64,000 bases of DNA. Origin: Boothiomyces macroporosus. Lineage: Eukaryota; Chytridiomycota; Chytridiomycetes; Rhizophydiales; Terramycetaceae. Positions 20,871-30,493 of the stretch are shown piece after piece (the stretch's first letter is position 1; each line of letters begins with the position of its first letter). The notes beneath the pieces were generated by a model, which made no database searches, had not been told where the DNA came from, and worked only from the letters and a program-made list of their open reading frames with translations. Position numbers and translations under genes: made by a program. The stretch spans positions 1-64,000 of the forward strand of contig JADGKB010000066.1 in NCBI GenBank assembly GCA_027604185.1. The letters are read 5' to 3'.

Positions 20871-21833
20871 ATGTTTCTGCGCAAGTCGAGGCTAGCTTTT
20901 GTTGTTCCTGTAGTCCTAGTAAACATATTCCTGCTCTTCTGTCTATTCTATACTGAATCTGATCATGAAGTTAGCTCAATGTCTGTTCAACAACCGTTAA
21001 AAAGACAAATTTTTACCAATGACATTACTTGGAATGGCTGCCAAACTTGTGAAGGATGTCGATCAAACTGCTCTGTCGATTTTCAAATTGTAAATACCAA
21101 CCAAAAGAAAATCAAATGGGAAAAGGGATATAGTGATATCGTTGCTGAAGGAACTGGTTTGCTTCCAACAAAGGAAAGCTTAGGGATACCCCAAACGAAT
21201 AGATATGAATACAATTCGCTAAAGTTCTTTTACGAATCACCTAGAGCCGGGCACCTGGATATTCGCTTTGCAAAGATGCTCAACAAGACAGATCAGTTGC
21301 TGGTAATCAAAGAAATGTTTAAAGAATTCGCTGCTTTCTGTGATTCAATTGAATTGCCCTATTGGATTATGCACGGCTCGCTACTGGGCTGGAAATTTGG
21401 GGGTAAAACTATGCCGTTTGATGATGACATTGACGTCCAGGTCATTGCAAACAATCTGTTTGACTTGGAAAAGTACAAGAACCAAACTATTGGTGGACAC
21501 TATATCCTCGAAGTCAATCCTCATCATGTAGTTAGAACCAAACAAATGGAGAATGTAATTGATGCTCGTTTCATTGATACCCGTAATGGACACTTTATTG
21601 ATATCACTGGTGTGACGCAGTTAGGGAACTATGTAACTTGCAAATCGCCGCATTATTACAAGTACGATGAATTGTTTCCACTTGTGCGAACGGTATTTGA
21701 AGGTGTACCCACGTGGCGTCCCAACAACTACGAAAGGCTGCTCAGCTACGAGTACAAAAGCACTAGCATCTATTACAAGCACTATAGATTTAATGATGAA
21801 AATGGTGAATGGGAACTTTATCCAATAAACTAG
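20871..21833 (+). CDS. LicD/fukutin-type phosphotransferase, type II membrane
   Basis: Single exon, 320 residues. A signal anchor occupies residues ~9-28 (AFVVPVVLVNIFLLFCLFY). A stem with clustered cysteines (CQTCEGCRSNC) precedes the LicD domain from ~145. Catalytic nucleotidyltransferase-fold motifs are intact: WIMHGSLLGW (165-174) and MPFDDDIDVQV (181-191), with downstream DARFIDTRNGHFIDITGV. Family knowledge: LicD transfers phosphocholine and fukutin/FKRP transfer ribitol phosphate onto glycans in the Golgi. The donor here is unknown. First of four LicD genes within 8.4 kb. Confidence 0.88.
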   Translation: MFLRKSRLAFVVPVVLVNIFLLFCLFYTESDHEVSSMSVQQPLKRQIFTNDITWNGCQTCEGCRSNCSVDFQIVNTNQKKIKWEKGYSDIVAEGTGLLPTKESLGIPQTNRYEYNSLKFFYESPRAGHLDIRFAKMLNKTDQLLVIKEMFKEFAAFCDSIELPYWIMHGSLLGWKFGGKTMPFDDDIDVQVIANNLFDLEKYKNQTIGGHYILEVNPHHVVRTKQMENVIDARFIDTRNGHFIDITGVTQLGNYVTCKSPHYYKYDELFPLVRTVFEGVPTWRPNNYERLLSYEYKSTSIYYKHYRFNDENGEWELYPIN

Positions 21834-21991
21834 CATGATTTATTTTATACAAGATATTTGATGATGTTGTCGAATAGGACTGAAATGAGGGATAGAATGA
21901 TTAAACCATCTATTATGTATTTTATGGCATCTTCGATTTTCTCCATGGATGTTTGAGATTTTAGTAAAAAACATATGGCCCGCCAAGCCGA

Positions 21992-22982
21992 TTACCACAA
22001 GCCTCTCGTTCCTTTTTTATACCATCTCCCGCTACTCTGATCGAATCGCCATTCCTATGTTAGCAATAATTACGTTGAAATAAGGCCTGTTTTCGTATTC
22101 TTGACTGAGGAGCATTTTGTACCTGTTTGGCCGCCAAGTCGGGATTCCTTCATGGGTGGTTCTAAAAAGTGGGAATATATCCTGTTCTCTATAGAAATGC
22201 GGAGTCTTGCACATTACGTAATCAATGCCGTCAAATTTGCTAACACCAGTAATATCAATGAAATGGCCAGTTGTGGTATCTATAAATCGGGCATCAATGA
22301 TATTTCTTTCTTGTTTTCTTCTTACCACATGGTTGGGGTTAACTTCCAAGAGAAAATGGCCGGCTATGATTTGCCTGTGGTACTTTTCTAAATCATAGAG
22401 ATTGTTTGATAGTACTTGAATATCAATGTCGTCATCAAACGGCATTGTCTTTCCACCCCAATGCCATCCCAACAAGGTTCCATGCATGATCCAATATGGC
22501 ATTTCAATGGAATCAGCAAACAGAGCCCAATGTTTAAACACCTGATGAATGTTTTCAAACTTTGTTTCTTCGCTCTTATTGCCAATAGAGTACCTGTGGT
22601 CCAGATGGTGGTACTGATCGTCTTCATAAAAGTACTTTTTATCTTCATTTTTAATAATATCTCTGGGCGACCTGAAACTGCCTTCAGAAGGAGCAAGTTG
22701 GGTTCCTAAAGGTATTTGATACGGATAATTCTTTGGAATCTCCTTCTCATATCTGGCTTTTTTGTATTTGTTTGGTTTCTCTATTTGTAATTCAACTACG
22801 CAATCAGGACCACAGCCGGTGAACACAACCTTGTCTTTGAAAATCTCTACCATTGGCTGTTGCGAGAAGGATTCGAATACTGGTTCAGGTTGAGAGTCGG
22901 TGGAAATGGTGGCAACAAAGTACAGGATGACGAAAAATAATATGGATATACAGATTCTTGATCTTCGATGGATAAAAGGCAT
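21992..22982 (-). CDS. LicD/fukutin-type phosphotransferase, type II membrane
   Basis: Exons 22982-22074 and 22054-21992; 323 residues. The 19-nt intron GTAATTATTGCTAACATAG joins PYFN to EWRFDQSSGRW, restoring the C-terminus seen in the paralogues (YRFNDENGEW). Signal anchor at residues ~10-27; stem motif TGCGPDCVVEL; LicD motifs WIMHGTLLGWHWGGKTM and PFDDDIDIQV (181-190) intact; KTPHFYREQDIFPLFRTT before the conserved PTWRPN. Same inferred role as its neighbours: Golgi transfer of a phosphorylated substituent to surface glycans. Confidence 0.88.
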
Positions 22983-23499
22983 GCAGTTTTTTTAGAACAA
23001 GAAATCATTCTACCTTATATGAAAAAATGGTGGCTGTACAGCAAAGTCAGACATTCGGTTTTGATAAATTGCTCCGCGATATTAAATATTAAATCACGAT
23101 GATCCCAAAGATGTTTGGATTGCTCCATTACGTGATTTCGTGGTTTATTGCTGTGCGGTAATTTTTGTGGTTGCAAGTGCACATTAACAAAGTGATTGAA
23201 ATCAAATGAATATTTTCATGCCGATAATAGAAGCAAATAAGTGATCTTAGTTTGAAATATTCAGGACCAAAAAGCACGGATATGATGATTATCAAGATTC
23301 TATAATTTCGGCAACCTGCGATTCATTTGTGCTGTAACTTTTCAACTAGTTAATTGGCGTGGATGGCGGGTCCAATTTGGTGGTAAAAATAAGATCCTCA
23401 TGGTGGACTTGGGTGCGTACCAGACCTGGGTCCAATGAACCTTGTTGACCCACAGAAAACCATAAAAATCACCAGCAAACTCCCGTACACAAACTACAA
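22983..23499. other. Intergenic spacer, divergent promoters
   Basis: About 517 bp between the divergent LicD gene and the secreted repeat protein. No coding or structured RNA signal seen. Confidence 0.4.
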
Positions 23500-25943
23500 A
23501 TGTTTAGTATCCTTCTGTTTGCTGCATTGGCGGTGGCAGACCCTGATAAATGTGCAATCCAAACTCAGAGCATCCTCTCCAAATCGGTGCAGCGTATAAT
23601 AAATCTAACATAGAACAAATAAATGTGCCAGTAAACTTTTCCGTATCGTTTACGATTACTCCTCAAGGAACGCTTTCTCCCTGGTCAAACATTCTTCACT
23701 TCTCTACTGATAATCAAGATATGGCAACAGCAGGAAGCAGACTGCTGGGAATTTGGTTTTCACCAGGAACAACTCAGCTTTATATTAGAATGGGCTGCTC
23801 ATCTTCTCCAAATGGTGGGATCTCCTCGTCCCCACTGCCACCCAATCAACCATCAAACATTGAACTGCAATTCTTGGGCAATACGGCATACTTGTCCGTT
23901 AACAAAACTATAACTCAAATATATCCATTCCCTAGTGACAGACCATCCGGAGCGTCATATTTCTACATGTCTGACCCTTGGTATGTACCGTCAAACGCTC
24001 TTATTTCAAACTACAAAATGAAGGAAATTGATTCAATTAGACATTTAAGAAAGCCTCACGGCACTTTCCAGCTTGCTCAAGAATTTAGGGGACAGGTAGA
24101 TGTACCAGCGAACTATTCAATCACGTTTGAATTCACTCCTATCAATGCAATTCCTACTTGGGGATCAATTGCTCACTACACTTCCGATAACAATGACATG
24201 GCAACGGCAGGTAGCCGTATGCCAGGTATTTGGACTACCCCTGGAACTTCACAACTTTATTTTAGATTTGGAACAACAGCTGATAGCAACGGAGGTTTCA
24301 CAACTGCAGCTTTGCCATTTAACCAAACCTCCAAAGTCAGATTGCAAGTATTAGGAAACAATGCCTTTTACTCTGTTAATGGAACAGTTACCCAAGTATA
24401 CATCCTAAATGGAGTTCGCTCATCCGGCCTGGCATATTTTTATCTGTCTGATCCTTGGTATACCCCTGCAAATGCACTGGTTGGGCATTACCATCTCAAA
24501 GAAATTGACCACTTGCGTGATCTGAATATGCCCACAGGGTCTTTCCAACTTTCGGAAGGATACCGAGGACAAGTAGATGTGCCAACAAACTTTGCAGTCT
24601 CATTTGACATTACGCCTCTGGGAACTGTTGCTCCATGGAGTTCAATTGCTCACTACACTGTTGACGACAATGATATGGCGACTCCCGGGAGTAGAATGCT
24701 TGGAATATGGTTTGTTCCTGGAACTACTCAACTTTACATTCGAATGGGCAGCACTGGAGACTCCAATGGCGGTATCAGCACTGCAGCACTCCCTTTGAAC
24801 CAGAAATCATCTATCGAAATCCAAATAATGGATCAAACAGCTTATTATTCATGCAACGGATCAATTATTCAAGTGTATTCGTTCCCTGGTACGAGACCAA
24901 GTGGCCTTGCTTACTTTTACATGTCTGATCCTTGGTATATTCCTGCGAACGCTGTCGTCTCAAATTACAAGCTGAAAGAATTAAAGTCTTTAGATAATGT
25001 TGGAATACCAAAGGGACCATTCCAGCTTACTCAGGGTTACAGAGGTACCGTAAACGTTCCGGTAAATTTCGCCATCACATTTGAGTATACTCCTGTTGCA
25101 ACTATTCCATCTTGGGGTTCGATTGCTCACTATACAGCAGACAATACCGATCTTTCTACTTCAGGCAGTAGAATGCCAGGTATTTGGGTATATCCGGGAA
25201 CAACACAATTATACATTAGAATTGGAAGTTCTACCAATAATGATGGAGGTATTACTACATCGCCACTTCCACTCAACCAGGTTTCGTCTATCGGTATTCA
25301 AATTATTGGTTCTACCCTGTATTATTCAGTCAATGGAACAGTTACACAAATCTATCTTATTCAAGGAACACGACCATCCGGAGCGTCATATTTCTACATG
25401 TCTGATCCATGGTACAGTCCAGCAAATGGTATTATCAACAATTACAAAATGGTGCAAGCAGATACGCTTATCTGGGACACTTCTATTCCATCTGGTGCAT
25501 TCCAACTGTCCACATCTTATAGAGGTCAAGTAAATGTACCGGCAGATTATAATTTGCAATTTGCAATTACTCCTAAAGGAACTGTTAGCCCATGGTCCAG
25601 TATCGCACACTTTACTGCAGATAACGCGGATATGTCAACTGCCGGCTCTCGAATGCCTGGTATTTGGTTCCAACCAGGTACTACATCATTATACATCCGT
25701 GTTGGGTCAGACCAGTCTTCAAATGGAGGGTTGACTACTACTTCATTACCCATCAACTCTAAAACACTATTCAAAATGACTGCACAAGGAAATACTATTA
25801 ACGTATACTTGAATGGCACACTTGCATCTACATATGCTGCCCCAGGTACTAGAGCTAGTGGCAGTGCGTACTTGTTCATTTCAGATCCATGGTACGTTCC
25901 TGCAAATGCCATTTTAGAAAACTTTGCATTTTCTCCGCAATAA
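23500..25943 (+). CDS. Secreted protein of five tandem ~155-residue lectin-like repeats
   Basis: Exons 23500-23593 and 23614-25943; 807 residues. The 20-nt intron GTATAATAAATCTAACATAG is required to join the signal peptide MFSILLFAALAVA (cleavage before DPDKC) to the repeats. Each repeat runs roughly: NVPxNFxxxFxITP, PWSSIAHYTxDNxDM, GSRMPGIWxxPGTTQLYIR, SNGG, LPxNQ, YYSxNGTxxQxY, GxRxSGxAYFYxSDPWYxPANA. Pattern and length suggest a concanavalin/LamG-like beta-sandwich, close to the 'SRIPGIWF' module found in many extracellular proteins; that assignment is inference. Several NxT/S sites. It stops 47 bp from the convergent LicD fusion gene. Likely a cell-surface or matrix adhesin. Confidence 0.82.
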
Positions 25944-25990
25944 ACAAATATTGATTATTATTCTATTTTCTATATTAAACAAGATCTTTT

Positions 25991-28012
25991 TCAGGAATGC
26001 AAAGGAACACCGATCCAGGCTTGGAGAGAGCTATGGTACTTGTAAGAACGGAACTGCCCTGCTTTCCACCATGGCGCATCTACATCTAAAAGTGCTTTGT
26101 AATTATTTGGTCTCCAAGTAGGTATTCCCTCAAAACTAGTTCTAACAAGTGGGAATATATCACTGAACGTGTATGGCGAGCCACTCTTGTCTTTGACTTG
26201 CCCGTCAATATTCGATACACCTCTAATTTCAATGGAAACCCCAGAAGTGGTATTTACAAACTTTGCATCGATAGCGTTGTTACTTTGATTAGTTCTGATG
26301 ACAAAGTGAGGGTTTAGTTGCACTTCCAAATCACCCATTTTCAAACTAGGAATGTTCAAAAGCTGGTAAAACACGTTTGCGTGTGTATGGACAGTTAGTT
26401 TTTTGCTCCATGGCAATGCTCTGCTTCCAAAATGCATCCCAGCTAATGTTTCACGGGAGATCCAATAAGGGAATTGAAGAGCATCAGCCCAGATCGCAAA
26501 TGCTCTAAACAATTCTGTCAATTCTGCTCCGATAGGAATACCAACACTTTTTTCATTGAAAAAAGCCTTGTCTTGCTGAAGTTGATTTGCCAAGTCTGTG
26601 TCTACCGTCCAAATCACTGCCAAAGAAGATTCTTCAGCGTACAACAGAGTCCCAGGTTTGACATTGTATGGATAATCTGGTGTAATTTTCTCAAGTTCAG
26701 TAAGTCCCAAAGAAGTAGAAGTGGGCTGCTTGGGGGTAAAGGTTAGGGTGTAATTGAATTCGGGGTATTTCGCAAAGGTGAACGGCTCCTTGAAAACTTC
26801 TTTTCCCAACACAGTCTTGGTAGCCTTTTGGGGCTTTTCTTGGGAGAATTCTTTTTTTGGTTTAGAACTAGCTACTTTATCCCAATTTCCTGTTTGATCA
26901 TTGAATCTGTAGTTCTAAAATTACCAATAATTTACCTTGTACGTATTCTTGTTTTTGTACTCCTTGTTCAGTAGCTGTAGCACTTTGTTTGGTCTCCAAG
27001 TTGGCACGCCTTCATAAGTGGTTCGAACTAGCGGAAATAGCGCATCATAAGAGTAGATGTGCGGAGATTTGCACATGATCCGGCCTCTTACGTTGCTGAC
27101 ACCAGTAATATCTATGAAATGCCCGTTATCCATATCAATAAATCTGGCATCAATGACATTTCTGGCTTGTTTAACTCTAACGACATGGTTAGGATTCACT
27201 TCTAGTAAATACTAAAATCAATAACAAAGTACCTTTCCAAATATTAAAGTATCGTGATATTGTTCCAAATCAAAAAGGTTATTGGACAACACTTGAATAT
27301 CCATATCGTCATCAAACGGCATAGTCTTGCCACCCCAATACCATCCCAACAAAGTTCCATGCATGATCCAATATGGAATCTCTACCATATCACTAAACTC
27401 TGCCCAGGCTCTAAACAAGTCATGAATAGCATTCAGGCTTTGATTCTTTGGTAAAAATACCCCGAATCTAGCGTCCAAATGCTGATGCTTTGGAGCTTCT
27501 CTAAAAAACTTGCTGTCCTTGTTGCGCTTTAGATTCCTAGGGGATTGATCAAGAGATAATTTTGAGGGAGTCAAGGTAGACACCAATCCGATTTTGTAAG
27601 GATAATCAACAGGGTTTTCTTTCAACTCCCACTTTGATAAATCAACATTCTCTTTAGGTTGAATAGTAAACTTGGTTTCACAATCCGGTCCGCAACCAGC
27701 AAGCGTAAATGAAGATTGGTATTTTGGCAATGGCTTTGATTCATGCTGGATTTCTCTTCTGTGAAATTCATACTTGTTTTGCTTTTCCTGAACTTGTTCC
27801 TCTTTATTCTTTTGTAATGCCTTTGCAGTTTCCACAAGTTCACTAGTCTTGCTGAGAGTGTATTTCGGTTCCAAAGGCTCATTTGGTTGAATGAGTGGTT
27901 GCTGAACCGACAGTGCTTCCAGGGGAATGTCAACATTTCCGCCGTTACTGTACCATAGAAAGGCTAATATTACAATGATTGACAGTAGTAGTACCTGCCT
28001 GGACCGTCGCAT
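25991..28012 (-). CDS. Double-LicD fusion: active LicD domain plus degenerate LicD pseudoenzyme
   Basis: Exons (minus) 28012-27233, 27211-26936, 26914-25991; 659 residues; two 21-nt introns. Residues 1-360 are a complete paralogue: signal anchor 8-20, stem AGCGPDCETKF, WIMHGTLLGW and MPFDDDMDIQV (231-241), ending NYRFNDQTGNW. The frame runs straight on through a short Lys/Gln linker into a second LicD copy (~385-659). There the catalytic motifs are lost: WISRETLAGM replaces WIMHGTLLGW, and LPWSKKLTV replaces MPFDDDIDV, so no metal-binding Asp remains. Yet RTSFEGIPTWRPNNYKALL is conserved. The stem cysteines of copy 2 are also gone. I infer a regulatory or substrate-binding pseudo-domain. Confidence 0.85.
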
Positions 28013-28286
28013 TATTAAAAAAACCTCTAGTGTTTTACATTTAAATCTGGTCCCAGAGAACCCGAATTGGATCGAATCGGCAGGGAACTCAACACGGATA
28101 AAGCGTTGAAAGAAATATTAGAAAAATATTCTGGTTGTGCTGCATTTATTAACAATAGGTTTCAGATCAGTTGGGTTACCATCATTCTTTCTTTGTGTTT
28201 AATATTGGTTGGCCCAATTATCAGGTCCAAGCTACCCTCGCACTCCTGAAACAGTACCACACAGATGATATTGAATTTCAGAGCAA

Positions 28287-29261
28287 CTAGTGCATCTTTT
28301 TTCTATGAAACTTTGGAATCCATTCACCACTAGACTCTGAAAACCAATAATTAACATGTCTTGGAACATTCCAGCTCTTGTATTCTTGCTTTAGAATCTT
28401 TTCAAAATTGTTTGGCCGCCAAGCGGGAACTCCTTCAAAACTAGTTCTGACTAGCGGGAAAATGTCATCTATCTGGTAGCTGTGAGGGGTTTTACAAGCG
28501 ATTGTATCGTTTATAAGAGACACGCCAGTGATATCGATAAAGTATCCATTGCGTGTATCTATAAATCTTGCGTCTATCTTGTTTTGTTTTTGAGGAGTTC
28601 TGATACGGAAATGCGGGTTGATTTCAAACAAGTATTTGCCAAATGTTTCGTTTGGTGATCTGGATAATTCATAGAGTGTATTTGCATGAATCTGTATGTC
28701 TATATCATCGTCAAACGACATTGTTTTTCCACCCCAGTACCATCCCAACAGTGATCCATGCATTACCCAGTAGGGTATCTCTTTAGAATCAGCAAAGATA
28801 GCCCAGGCTTTGAATAGTCTAGTCAAAACCTTTTGTCGAGCTTTTCGCCCCAACTTTACAGCAAACCTCTCGTCCAAATGCTGATACTTTTTGTGCTCCT
28901 TGTAATATTTCAAATCGCTCTTTAATATATCCGGGATATCGTTACTGTAGTTGATGAATGAGTCCTTATTTACATAGAGTTTGGCACCAATCGGTACAAG
29001 AAAAGGATAACTGTTTGGAATCCTATCCATTTCCCACTTGTGCAGTTTAGCCCTAGTTCTAGACTCTCTAGGAGTGAATTCTACAGTGCAATTTGGTCCA
29101 CAAGAGCCAAACACTATCCTGTCTTTGAAAATTGGCTTTTGCTTTAGCTGGTACATTGTCATTGGAATATCATCTTCATTTTCTGGGGTAAATAGGGCTG
29201 AAAATAAGTAAATTATCATGGCGGACGTTACTATAATCAGTATCCTTGATTTTCTTAGCAT
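28287..29261 (-). CDS. LicD/fukutin-type phosphotransferase, type II membrane
   Basis: Single exon, 324 residues. Signal anchor at residues ~6-24 (RILIIVTSAMIIYLFSALF); stem FGSCGPNCTVEFT; LicD motifs WVMHGSLLGWYWGGKTM and SFDDDIDIQI intact; DARFIDTRNGYFIDITGVS and PAWRPNNFEKILK follow. Lacks both introns seen in the fusion gene although the surrounding residues (GKYLFEINPHFRIR) align across one of those positions. Likely another Golgi phosphotransferase acting on surface glycans. Upstream spacer to 28012 (~270 bp downstream of its stop) is empty. Confidence 0.87.
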   Translation of the reverse strand: MLRKSRILIIVTSAMIIYLFSALFTPENEDDIPMTMYQLKQKPIFKDRIVFGSCGPNCTVEFTPRESRTRAKLHKWEMDRIPNSYPFLVPIGAKLYVNKDSFINYSNDIPDILKSDLKYYKEHKKYQHLDERFAVKLGRKARQKVLTRLFKAWAIFADSKEIPYWVMHGSLLGWYWGGKTMSFDDDIDIQIHANTLYELSRSPNETFGKYLFEINPHFRIRTPQKQNKIDARFIDTRNGYFIDITGVSLINDTIACKTPHSYQIDDIFPLVRTSFEGVPAWRPNNFEKILKQEYKSWNVPRHVNYWFSESSGEWIPKFHRKKMH

Positions 29262-29548
29262 TTTTGAGGCAAAAAGGTTGCGGCTTAAAACATGGATTAG
29301 ACGGCCCTCTGAGTTTAATGACTACACTATCTATAGATCAGACTCCCGCTACTCAGATTTCTTTTGAATGGCTGAGACTCCCACTACTCAGGTTCCTCTT
29401 GCTAGCCAATAGCAACTCTGAGTTTACCGTAAACAAAATGGGCCTATCGGAGCCAGATCTCCCACAACTTAGCCTTTCAAAAACAATTAAACAGGAGCAA
29501 GAACAAGAATAAAAATCATGAAAACAAATGGTTCTATTGAGTAAGCAA

Positions 29549-30191
29549 CTACATTAAAACACACTTTTTGGTTTTTTTCTTGATTTCAGGAGGAATTAAA
29601 ACAGCGCGGATGGCTTCGTCAAACACATTCTTGAGACCTTTTTGAGTCAAAGCGGAACATTCGAGGTATTTGACTGCATTAATTTCCTTCATCATTTGCG
29701 TTCCTTGTGGATAAGTAATTGGTGCCATTCTCTTTTCTCGTAGTTTTTCAATAGTGTCCCTGTCTTCTCTCAAATCGAGTTTGGTTCCTACAAGGATGCT
29801 TGGTGTAGAAGGAGCATGATGGGATATTTCTGGGAACCACTACATTAGCAAGACTTACTTTTGTTCTAACGTTCTCGAATGATGGTGGTGATACTAGCGA
29901 AAAGCAAATCAAAAATACGTCGGTTTGAGGGTAAGAAAGTGGACGTAGACGATCATAATCTTCTTGACCTGCTGTATCCCATAATCCTAAATTGATTGGC
30001 TTTCCATCAACCATTACATTAGCGGAATAATTGTCAAATCTATTGTAAATTATTTGGATTACACTGTAGGAATGTATTCACCAGGGAACGCATTTGTGGT
30101 GTAACTAATTAATAAGCATGTTTTCCCGACGGCACTAGACGTTAATATGCGCTTACCCATCACCGACAACTACACATTTTATAGCTTGCAT
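29549..30191 (-). CDS. RAC1: Rac-type Rho GTPase
   Basis: Four exons (minus): 30191-30157, 30134-30063, 30039-29859, 29839-29549; 192 residues, the same length as human Rac1. Introns 22, 23 and 19 nt (the last GTAAGTCTTGCTAATGTAG). P-loop [11 protein letters not shown] is split by the first intron; effector loop [13 protein letters not shown] by the second; [26 protein letters not shown] and ECSALTQKG are all present. The C-terminus [10 protein letters not shown] is a polybasic CaaX box; terminal Met predicts farnesylation rather than the geranylgeranylation usual for Rac. It controls actin, polarity and NADPH oxidase signalling at the plasma membrane. Confidence 0.95.
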
Positions 30192-30493
30192 TTTCTGGTT
30201 TGATTCAAACTCTTTCTCGAGAAAAAGCGGCAAGGAGAGGTGGAGAAGCCTCATTAGTCACGTGATTAATTGAATCGTGGATGGAATAGAGGATAATAAT
30301 AGATTAGATACCGCTGTGGGTCTGCGACTGCCTTTCTTTGTTTCGCTTTTGTTCTGTATTTTAAATACCGGATATCCTGGCCAAATCTTTTACTTTTTGA
30401 TTTTTGAAATTTTGAGGGGATTATCAACAATCAACAGTAGACCGTTCTGGAAACGTCAAAGGGCCCTCATAGAAAATGCCATTGATGGGTTTA
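30192..30493. other. Intergenic spacer
   Basis: About 300 bp between the Rac start and the UTP21 stop. No feature recognised. Confidence 0.4.

Noticed and set aside
27212..27232. Premature stop in the LicD fusion gene suggesting a pseudogene
   Set aside because: Removing a 21-nt GTA...TAG segment restores GKYLLEVNPNHVV, which aligns with the paralogues, so it is an intron.
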